8,559 nt of DNA from an uncultured Lachnospiraceae bacterium (GTDB lineage Bacteria; Bacillota_A; Clostridia; Lachnospirales; Lachnospiraceae), in the NCBI GenBank assembly GCA_947177885.1, contig CAMWWF010000108.1, positions 1 through 8,559 of the forward strand, read 5' to 3'. Each line of letters begins with the position of its first letter. The first letter of the stretch is position 1. Positions 1 through 6,809 of the stretch are shown here, one piece after another. A model generated the notes under the pieces. The model saw nothing but the letters and a program-made list of their open reading frames with translations. It did no database searches and was not told where the DNA came from. Both the position numbers and the translations under genes were made by a program.

Positions 1-3000
1 TATGGATACCGTTTATATCATCACTGTATTGGGTAAATACATAGTTCCTGCCATCCTTGGCATAAGTGAGGGACTCGCCTCCCATACTTCCATAGTTTCC
101 ATCCGGCAGGGAAATCTGAAGTGCTGTATCGGTAACCGGAGCGGTCATCAGATTATAATCCGCTGTAAATGCACCGTTATTGTCAGCATTTCCCTGGAAG
201 ACTGGCCAATCCGTTGTTGCCCCTTCTCTACGCAGGCATATAGAATCGATCTTAATGCCAGATCCTTTTACAACAATATACAGATCCACAACAGCTGGCT
301 GTACCTGTAAGCTCACTTCCTTGTTGACATACTTACTTTCGCTGCCTGTGATGATCCTGTTATTCTCCCTGGATACCAGCTCATACTCAGCCGCACCGGT
401 ATCTGAGACATCCACAATCCCAAGGCATTCTCCATCTATGCTGTTGGTATGAATTTCCACCGTGCCATCCCCCGTAGCTGCCACTCGCACTGTAAGAATT
501 CCTGATGCAACAGCCACCTTTGGGATTACGATATAGCCTGTTTCTTTATTCGTTTCGCAGGCACAATGAAATGTATGCTTCAGCATGGTCTCTGTTTTGG
601 ATACCTCCGAACCGCAAAAGCCATCTGTATAACAGGCAATATCCCATACATTCCTTTCCCGGAAGATATAAGTGGGCGGTATGGTCTCGCCAGGTATCTC
701 CAGGGCTTTTACTTCGCTCTGGTATCCTGTTCCGGCAACGATAATGTCAACAGCTCCTTCTTCTACAGCATAACGGCCAATATTTCCAAACCACTGCGAC
801 AGGCGCTCTAAAGGTATGTCGATCTCTATGCTGACAGATTCATTCTCCGCGATCACATCCGTTTTAGCAAACCCCACCAGTTTTTTGAGCGGCATATATG
901 TTCCATAGAAAGCACTTCTCTTCACCGCATATACCTGAACGACCTCTTTCCCAGCCCGTGATACATTCCTGATATTCAATGAAACCTTCAGGGAATCACC
1001 CGTCAGTTCTGCCGTTACATCAGAACTTTCAAAACTACTATAAGAAAGCCCATACCCAAATGGGTACATAATGTTCTCAGTCTGGTATAGATATGTCATC
1101 TTATTGGATGATGGCTCAGTCTCTTTCATATTGACAGTATAACGGGGATCGATCCACGTTTCCGGTTTTAATTTGGGAAGGCGGTCTTTGTTGTTCGGCC
1201 ATGTGATCGTCAATTTTCCGGACGGATTGACATCTCCATAAAGGGTACGTGCCAAAGCCCATCCTCCATATTGTCCGCTATATGGATAAAATACGACAGC
1301 CGCAACATCAGGATTATCCTTTATCTCTGTTATATCCAGTGGAAATTCCGTACAGACAAGCACGATCGTCCTGCCGCTGAATCTTGCGGCAATGTTCTTG
1401 ACGATCTCTGCCTGCTGTGTCCCAATAGACATACTCGGACGGTCTACAAATTCGCTTGCATCAATATAAGCCGGTATGCCGACAGCTACTACCGCATATT
1501 CGTAGCTGGCAAGATCAACACCATCATTAACATTGGCTGCCTCTACCGGCACGAAACGCTCGGAATCAAGTGGCTCCTTCCTGAAAATATCATCCAGGAT
1601 GATCTGACCTGTCTCACTATTTACCAGCAGATAATTCCCCTTGGAAATATAAAACTCGTAAAACGGAACGTTCGACATAATGACCTGATCCATATCAGAA
1701 ATTACTGCGCCATACCGCATCGCGCGCGTACCATTCCAGTCTTCATAAGTAAATACCGGGATCTTATCCGTTTTACTGATCCTGGAAAAACAGATATCGG
1801 AACCATTATACTGCATATACTCATGAGTGAACGCCTTACGGATACTGTAAACATCCTGACCCCAGTCAATGATCTGGAGCATCGTTGCAGATGCGGTATC
1901 ATCCGCCGATGCATACAGATACCCATCAGCCTCAATCTTCAGATATTTTTGGTTCGTTTCTGATCTCAGATATACATTCGTCAGAAACAGATTATCGTCA
2001 TATGTGACAGCAACGCCTTCTCCAGCACGCTCCTTAACAGCCTCATAAGGTGTCAAATGCGCATGCTCAAAATCCTTTTCCCCTAAGACTGCATAAAACG
2101 GCTTTATCAGAGTATCTGCCAGGATACCTGTTACCAGAACATTTTTATCAGGAGACAGCGGCAACAGGTTCCCTGTATTTTTAAGCAATACGATTCCTTC
2201 CTCTGCTGCCTGCATGGCAACTGCCTTATGACCGTTGTCACTGGAATTCAGAGGAGTATAGTCCTTACAAAGCCGGGTGTACGGATACTCCTTTTGGCTG
2301 TATAAACCTGTCCGAAGCCAGAGTTCGACCTGTGGGCGGATCATCTCCTCCAGATCTTCCCGCGTGACATCCAGGATCCCGTCCTGCACGACACTTACAA
2401 AATCCTGTTCCGATACCATAAAGGCATAAATATTGTTTGAGGTTGTCCTGGCCTTGATCATCAGGGCCGCGATGTACTGTGAATTATTAACATATACTTG
2501 ATCGAATCCATTTCCGAGACCCGTTGACAAATAAAAATCATTGTTAAAGTCAGAAATACTATACAGATGATATGGATCCGGAAGCGGTATCTCATCATTA
2601 TATAATGCCAGGGCATTAGGAAGTCCATTTGTACCGCCAAAGGAAGTCATGACACCGATCGCTTCGCCAGATCTTAATGCATCGTAAAATCCCTTAAGCT
2701 GCTCATCCATAAGGGTCCTCTTATCAAAGTAATTACTCGATGTATTCCGATCCCATTCCGCCTGATATCCAAAATAATGCTTCGTTGCCGGCTGGCCCAG
2801 CAGATAGAAATCGTCTTTTCCGCGGATGCCGCCGCACATGGCTGCAGCCATCTGGTTTGTCAGAAATGAATCCTCAGAAAAGGTTTCATAATACCGCCCA
2901 CACAGAGGATTGCCCCTCATGTCGGAGACTGCGGAGAAGACCAGTGTATTAGGATCATCCAGGTCAAACCGCCCGCGTACTTCTGTCCCGATCACATTAC

Positions 3001-3253
3001 CGATTTTATCCATCAGTCCTGTGTTCCATGTCTGCCCCATTGCTATCGGGACCGGGAAATCCGTATCTACCCCAAAGATTGCATCTATTCCGCCGGCTGC
3101 AGTCTGAGGAAGCACATATCCCGACCCCGTGACAACTCCCTGGGTAGCAAACTTGGTCGCGTAATGCGCCAGCTGTTCTATGGTCATGTCATGTAATATA
3201 TCAGATGCTACTTCATACATATTGTTTTTATTTACTTCTATGTTTTTGCTCAT
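1..3253 (-). CDS. Large multidomain family 3 glycoside hydrolase (beta-glucosidase-like), C-terminus cut by window edge
   Basis: Probable cytoplasmic beta-glycosidase releasing a terminal sugar from beta-glycosides; no signal peptide follows the start MSKNIEVNKNN. I checked the frame codon by codon: open from ATG 3253 to base 2, 1084 codons, no stop. GH3 barrel (about 20-270): CGRYYETFSED, TKHYFGY, GVMTSFGGTNGLPN, and nucleophile motif SISDF with Asp235 (family form SDW). Second GH3 domain begins at GIVLLKNTGNLLPL and resumes at YEYAVVAVGI; SEFVDR supplies the likely acid/base Glu601; then GDVNPSGKLTITWP and PFGYGLSY (Phe732). Between these lies an extra domain, about 425-575, resembling a fascin-like beta-trefoil. 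A fibronectin III-like domain (about 740-850), a CBM6-like sandwich (about 885-1007) and, from Trp1016, a PQQ-type beta-propeller start follow. It lies 24 bases after the rhamnosidase and is probably co-transcribed. It is more AT-rich than its neighbours. Family is certain; accessory domains and substrate are inferred. Confidence 0.9.
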   Translation of the reverse strand, partial: MSKNIEVNKNNMYEVASDILHDMTIEQLAHYATKFATQGVVTGSGYVLPQTAAGGIDAIFGVDTDFPVPIAMGQTWNTGLMDKIGNVIGTEVRGRFDLDDPNTLVFSAVSDMRGNPLCGRYYETFSEDSFLTNQMAAAMCGGIRGKDDFYLLGQPATKHYFGYQAEWDRNTSSNYFDKRTLMDEQLKGFYDALRSGEAIGVMTSFGGTNGLPNALALYNDEIPLPDPYHLYSISDFNNDFYLSTGLGNGFDQVYVNNSQYIAALMIKARTTSNNIYAFMVSEQDFVSVVQDGILDVTREDLEEMIRPQVELWLRTGLYSQKEYPYTRLCKDYTPLNSSDNGHKAVAMQAAEEGIVLLKNTGNLLPLSPDKNVLVTGILADTLIKPFYAVLGEKDFEHAHLTPYEAVKERAGEGVAVTYDDNLFLTNVYLRSETNQKYLKIEADGYLYASADDTASATMLQIIDWGQDVYSIRKAFTHEYMQYNGSDICFSRISKTDKIPVFTYEDWNGTRAMRYGAVISDMDQVIMSNVPFYEFYISKGNYLLVNSETGQIILDDIFRKEPLDSERFVPVEAANVNDGVDLASYEYAVVAVGIPAYIDASEFVDRPSMSIGTQQAEIVKNIAARFSGRTIVLVCTEFPLDITEIKDNPDVAAVVFYPYSGQYGGWALARTLYGDVNPSGKLTITWPNNKDRLPKLKPETWIDPRYTVNMKETEPSSNKMTYLYQTENIMYPFGYGLSYSSFESSDVTAELTGDSLKVSLNIRNVSRAGKEVVQVYAVKRSAFYGTYMPLKKLVGFAKTDVIAENESVSIEIDIPLERLSQWFGNIGRYAVEEGAVDIIVAGTGYQSEVKALEIPGETIPPTYIFRERNVWDIACYTDGFCGSEVSKTETMLKHTFHCACETNKETGYIVIPKVAVASGILTVRVAATGDGTVEIHTNSIDGECLGIVDVSDTGAAEYELVSRENNRIITGSESKYVNKEVSLQVQPAVVDLYIVVKGSGIKIDSICLRREGATTDWPVFQGNADNNGAFTADYNLMTAPVTDTALQISLPDGNYGSMGGESLTYAKDGRNYVFTQYSDDINGIH

Positions 3254-3261
3254 TTCTGTTT

Positions 3262-3268
3262 CCCCTTT
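3262..3268 (-). promoter_or_regulatory. Ribosome binding site of the large GH3 gene
   Basis: The minus strand reads AAAGGGG eight bases before ATG 3253. It fixes the start of this gene and sits within the 24-base gap after the rhamnosidase stop codon (3278-3280). No promoter or terminator fits in that gap, which supports a shared transcript. Confidence 0.75.
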
Positions 3269-3277
3269 CACATTCTT

Positions 3278-6200
3278 TTATCCGACTGAAAAATGATATC
3301 TTCCGCTCCCTAGTTCCATAGCCTCTTTTCCCGGAAGGATCAGTGTTGCCGTCGTATTCTCCGGAACCTGGCACGAATAGCAGTAACCGTCCTGCTTCTT
3401 CTCCCAGCTGCTCTCAATCCTGCCATAGGCCGTTTCAAATCCTCCCCGGGCAGCTTCCAGGCCGCTCTCTGCTCCTCCTTCCTGCATACAGATCGCCGGG
3501 CGGAGTATAAAATGATGATATCCTGGATCCCTCTCATCCCTCTGTATCCCCAGCACTGTCTCATAGATCCAGGATAGAACAGAACCCAGGGAATAATGGT
3601 TGAAAGAGTTCATGCTGTTATTGCCCCCAAACCCATTCTCTACCGTATAAGAATTCCATCTTTCCCAGATCGTGGTCGCCCCCTGTGTCACAGGATACAG
3701 CCAGGACGGATACGCTGTCTGCTGGATCAGCCGGTAAGCCAGATCCACGCGCCCTGCCTCCGTGAGCATCGGATTGAGAACCCCTGTCCCGAAGAATCCC
3801 GTCCTTACCGTACAATCCGATTCCTCCGTCTTTCTGGCCAGATGCATGAGAGCACGCTCCCGGTTTTCTTCAGAGAACATATGGTATGCCAACGGAAGCG
3901 CGTACGCGCACTGTGTATCATTGATCTCTCCCTTATGGTCCTTCGTCTTTCCGGTCTCAGGATCCACGAACTTCTCATTCCAGTATTGTTTCGTCTGCTC
4001 TTCGATCCGCGCATAAGAAGCCGCGTCTTCCTCCTTGCCGATCACTTCTGCCATATTCTTCATCAGTTCTGCGTCCCGGCCATAGAAAATATTCCAGACT
4101 GACAGGGCGTCTGTCTCATCTGGTGCGAGCCAGTCAGCTAACGGCCCCACAAAGACCTCCCCCGGCATGCCCTGTTCATGCATATATGCCATCCATTTTT
4201 TCATACAGTCATAATACTCACGGATGACCCATAGGTCGCCATACTGCTGGTACAGTTCCCAGACGATGAAGATCATCGCGCTCTCATAAGTGATCCCGCC
4301 GAATCCCCCGCCGACCGGTGCGATATTCGGGAGCTGCCCGTCCTCCTTCTGCAGATCCCTGAGCGCCTCCAGATAGCGGTAATAAAAGAGCCTGGTGTCA
4401 CTCTGGTAGGTGGCCGTCCTGCAGAACACATGGGTATCGCCTGCCCACCCCATCCGCTCATTCCTCTGGGGACAGTCCGTAGGGATGCTGATGAAATTAC
4501 AGAGCATGGACCATTTCACGTTTTCAATGAAGCGGTTCAGCAGCATGTTGGAAGTCTCCAGCTTTCCGGTCATCCCCTGCACGGAGGAAAGCTGAATAGC
4601 CTGCACCTCATCAGGCGCCGGAGCGTTCTTCAAGCCGCTGATCTCTATGTAACGGAATCCATGGAACGTGAACTTCGGGCAGTAGGTCTCCCCATCCGCA
4701 TCTCCCCGCAGGATATAGCGGTCAATGCTCTCTGCATCCCGGTAGTTCTCCGTCAGCATCGTGCCTGTCAGATTTCCGTATTCAGGAAGATCCGGATAGA
4801 GCATCTCACCATAGCGAATCACCGCCTCCTCTCCTGCGGCTCCATGGAACCGGATGACCGGCACGCCTGCGATCTCCTGTCCCAGGTCATAGATGAACAG
4901 GCCGCTTCTGGGTTCTGCCACTGATCTTGCGCTGAGCCTTTCCGCTTCCGTGACAGGCGCAGGGAATCCGCTCACTATTCTGGTATCTGTATGGTCCACC
5001 TCCGGCCACGGACTCCCAAAGAATGAGGGCGCGAATTCCCCGATGATATCCGTCTCCACGGCTTCCGGCTTTTTCATGCCGTCCACATGGAATCCCGGCC
5101 TTGAGAAATCCTCATAAAGCTGATAGGCTCTCCCGTCAAGGTGCTCTCCCTGAAACAGCCCTGCATACCGGTAAGGGCCTTCCCCATAATAATCCCATCC
5201 TGCTGGATCCGTTACGACGGACTCCTTTGTCCCGTCCTGATAGGTAAGTTCAAGCCGGGCCAGCACGGACTCCCTGTCGCCAAAATAGTTATAATTGCGC
5301 AGCACATAGGTCTGCGAATCACACCACCATCCGGAAGCCAGGGTGATCCCGATACCGTTTTCCCCCTGCTTAAGAAGCCTGGTCACATCATAGGTCTGGT
5401 AATGGATCTGCTTATCATACTGGGACATCCCGGGGTTCAGCCAGGTATCCGTAACAGCCCTGCCATTGATACGGCAGTCATAGATCCCTCTGGCCGTGAT
5501 ATAGAGCCTGGCCGCTGCCAGTCCTTTTGCCGCCACCTGAAAATCCCGGCGCAGCATAGGGAGCGAATGCCTGCTGGGATCACAGACTCTCTGGATCTCC
5601 GCAGGGCTGCCCTGCTGGTCATAGCCTGCCATGGTGCCCGCAGCATCCACCCGTGCCACTTCCCGGCAGGGCGCACGGAAATTGCGGACGGTCAGCACGC
5701 CAAAATCTGCCCGGTCCCCGGCGCCCACATAGCACCCGATCTCACAGAGCCTTGGGAATGTGGTGGTATCATTATCCCCCAGCGGGTTCAGCTGTCTGGC
5801 CTCCACAACCTTGCCAAAATAGGAATCCTTCTCTACTGCATCCACCAGGACATCATCCACATAAGCATAGGCGCAGTCCCCGATCACTTCCACTTTGATC
5901 TGGTGCGTATCATATCTGTTTTCTTCCGTGATGACCGGCTGTTTCTCCTCCCCTTTGAACGGAACGACCGGGACAGACGCGAAAGGCTTTTTGTCCGTAT
6001 CCTCCGGTGCATAGCCAACCCTGTAGATCTGAAGCGTGGCCGGTATACTGTCCACATCCAGCACATAGCGGATATAGTTCTCCCCCGCGATCTCATACTG
6101 GTTCTTGCGGGGATCCATAAGCCGCTCATCATTGGCGCCAAAAACGATCCCGGCCCTCCGGCTGCCTTCCTGTATCCGGATACTGCACGAGATCACAAAG

Positions 6201-6664
6201 ACTCCCATCGTCCTCGCACTGATATATTTTTCCGGAGCACCGATCCATTGTGCCCCTCCCCAGGCATCCGCACAGGGGTTGAGGAAACCTGTCTCGAACC
6301 ATCCCTCCGCCCTGCTCTCAGACGACCATTTACTCTCATTGGACACACTGTCCGCATCCTTGCCGGGAATATGTCCCGACGCCCACACCGTCACGGTGAC
6401 GTGATAGCGGGTGCAGGGCTTTAACGTCTCACCGGCATAACTCACACCTGTGGAACAGCAGGATTCCTGCCTTCCGCTGTCCCACATATCATCCGCTCCC
6501 TGTCTTGTTCCTACAAGGACCCGATAGGCTGTCTGCACGATATCCCTGCTCCCCGAAACTGCCCTGAGTTTCCAGGAAAACCTTGGCTCCATGCAGTCGA
6601 TCCCTAACGGATCCTTTTGGTACTCCGTGCGGATATCGCTCAGTTCAAATGTATTTTTCTCCAT
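3278..6664 (-). CDS. GH78 alpha-L-rhamnosidase, complete, cytoplasmic
   Basis: Inverting glycosidase that removes terminal alpha-L-rhamnose from plant glycosides or rhamnose-containing oligosaccharides. It has 1128 residues, within the range of large bacterial GH78 enzymes, and no signal peptide. Domain order: N-terminal fibronectin III-like domain (about 8-130, ending WFETGFL); concanavalin-like sandwich from QWIGAP (Trp140) to about 345; rhamnosidase N-terminal beta domain (about 380-545, with YDCRING at 400 and SGWWCDSQTY); a further beta domain (about 560-690, FIYDLGQEIAG, FHGFRYIEISG); (alpha/alpha)6 catalytic barrel (about 700-1040); and a C-terminal beta domain ending HFSVG. The signature DCPQRNERMGWAGD holds Asp730, the likely general acid Glu736, Trp740 and Asp743. 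TTIWERWNS gives the likely general base Glu1001, followed by SFNHYSLG with His1023. These match the roles assigned to Glu636 and Glu895 in Streptomyces avermitilis SaRha78A. Residue 735 is Asn where Asp is usual. The start is supported by a strong Shine-Dalgarno. Very GC-rich stretches occur near the middle. Confidence 0.96.
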   Translation of the reverse strand: MEKNTFELSDIRTEYQKDPLGIDCMEPRFSWKLRAVSGSRDIVQTAYRVLVGTRQGADDMWDSGRQESCCSTGVSYAGETLKPCTRYHVTVTVWASGHIPGKDADSVSNESKWSSESRAEGWFETGFLNPCADAWGGAQWIGAPEKYISARTMGVFVISCSIRIQEGSRRAGIVFGANDERLMDPRKNQYEIAGENYIRYVLDVDSIPATLQIYRVGYAPEDTDKKPFASVPVVPFKGEEKQPVITEENRYDTHQIKVEVIGDCAYAYVDDVLVDAVEKDSYFGKVVEARQLNPLGDNDTTTFPRLCEIGCYVGAGDRADFGVLTVRNFRAPCREVARVDAAGTMAGYDQQGSPAEIQRVCDPSRHSLPMLRRDFQVAAKGLAAARLYITARGIYDCRINGRAVTDTWLNPGMSQYDKQIHYQTYDVTRLLKQGENGIGITLASGWWCDSQTYVLRNYNYFGDRESVLARLELTYQDGTKESVVTDPAGWDYYGEGPYRYAGLFQGEHLDGRAYQLYEDFSRPGFHVDGMKKPEAVETDIIGEFAPSFFGSPWPEVDHTDTRIVSGFPAPVTEAERLSARSVAEPRSGLFIYDLGQEIAGVPVIRFHGAAGEEAVIRYGEMLYPDLPEYGNLTGTMLTENYRDAESIDRYILRGDADGETYCPKFTFHGFRYIEISGLKNAPAPDEVQAIQLSSVQGMTGKLETSNMLLNRFIENVKWSMLCNFISIPTDCPQRNERMGWAGDTHVFCRTATYQSDTRLFYYRYLEALRDLQKEDGQLPNIAPVGGGFGGITYESAMIFIVWELYQQYGDLWVIREYYDCMKKWMAYMHEQGMPGEVFVGPLADWLAPDETDALSVWNIFYGRDAELMKNMAEVIGKEEDAASYARIEEQTKQYWNEKFVDPETGKTKDHKGEINDTQCAYALPLAYHMFSEENRERALMHLARKTEESDCTVRTGFFGTGVLNPMLTEAGRVDLAYRLIQQTAYPSWLYPVTQGATTIWERWNSYTVENGFGGNNSMNSFNHYSLGSVLSWIYETVLGIQRDERDPGYHHFILRPAICMQEGGAESGLEAARGGFETAYGRIESSWEKKQDGYCYSCQVPENTTATLILPGKEAMELGSGRYHFSVG

Positions 6665-6669
6665 ATTGA

Positions 6670-6677
6670 CCCCCCTT
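6670..6677 (-). promoter_or_regulatory. Ribosome binding site of the GH78 gene
   Basis: AAGGGGGG on the minus strand lies five bases before ATG 6664 and supports this start codon. Confidence 0.75.
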
Positions 6678-6718
6678 CCGCCCTTGGCGGTATATAATTT
6701 ACACGCAACTATACTTTC

Positions 6719-6750
6719 AGGGAAGAACGCTCATCCTGGCATTCTTCCCT
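6719..6750. repeat. 9-bp perfect inverted repeat between GH3 and GH78 genes (operator or mRNA leader hairpin candidate)
   Basis: AGGGAAGAA (6719-6727) and TTCTTCCCT (6742-6750) are perfect inverted copies separated by 14 bases. Two more pairs (6729-6730 with 6739-6740) can form inside after one mismatch. No T-run follows the stem on either strand, so it is not a standard intrinsic terminator. It starts a few bases downstream of the candidate -10 box, where an operator dyad or a structured 5' leader of the rhamnosidase transcript could act. The repeat is seen directly; the role is inferred. Confidence 0.5.
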
Positions 6751-6753
6751 ATT

Positions 6754-6781
6754 AAGATATCGAACGTTGATCCTGTGTCAA
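6754..6781 (-). promoter_or_regulatory. Candidate sigma-A type promoter for the GH78 gene
   Basis: The minus strand carries a perfect -35 box TTGACA (6781-6776), a 16-base spacer, and TATCTT (6759-6754) as a -10 box matching TATAAT at four of six positions. Transcription would start near 6747, leaving a leader of about 80 bases. The spacer contains a central AACGTT with partly symmetric flanks, a possible repressor half-palindrome, but this is weak. If the promoter is real, the rhamnosidase and the large GH3 gene form a transcription unit that can be driven apart from the upstream GH3 gene. Confidence 0.5.
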
Positions 6782-6797
6782 AAAAGGCTATCTGCCC
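6780..6797 (-). terminator. Weak terminator-like hairpin after the right-hand GH3 gene
   Basis: Thirteen bases past the stop codon the minus strand reads GGGC, a five-base loop AGATA, then GCC followed by six T residues. The stem is only three Watson-Crick pairs plus one G-T pair, so termination would be leaky at best. The last T residues overlap the -35 box of the candidate promoter. Confidence 0.25.
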
Positions 6798-6809
6798 ACT
6801 CACACAATA

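Noticed and set aside
1271..1963. A 230-codon open frame on the plus strand
   Set aside because: It is antisense to the second catalytic-lobe domain of the large GH3 gene, whose minus-strand frame is continuously open and conserved. No family resemblance was seen.
5141..6424. A 427-codon open frame on the plus strand opposite the rhamnosidase gene
   Set aside because: It lies wholly antisense to a gene with clear GH78 domains and catalytic motifs, shows no recognisable domain, and is Pro/Arg/His/Ile-rich as expected for the complement of a GC-rich coding frame.
6719..6750. Intrinsic terminator reading of the inverted repeat
   Set aside because: Neither strand has a T-run after the stem, so it was recorded as a repeat and possible operator instead.
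6665..6809. Small gene, tRNA or riboswitch in the 145-base gap
   Set aside because: No start codon with a ribosome binding site and useful frame, no tRNA-like cloverleaf and no recognisable riboswitch core were seen.
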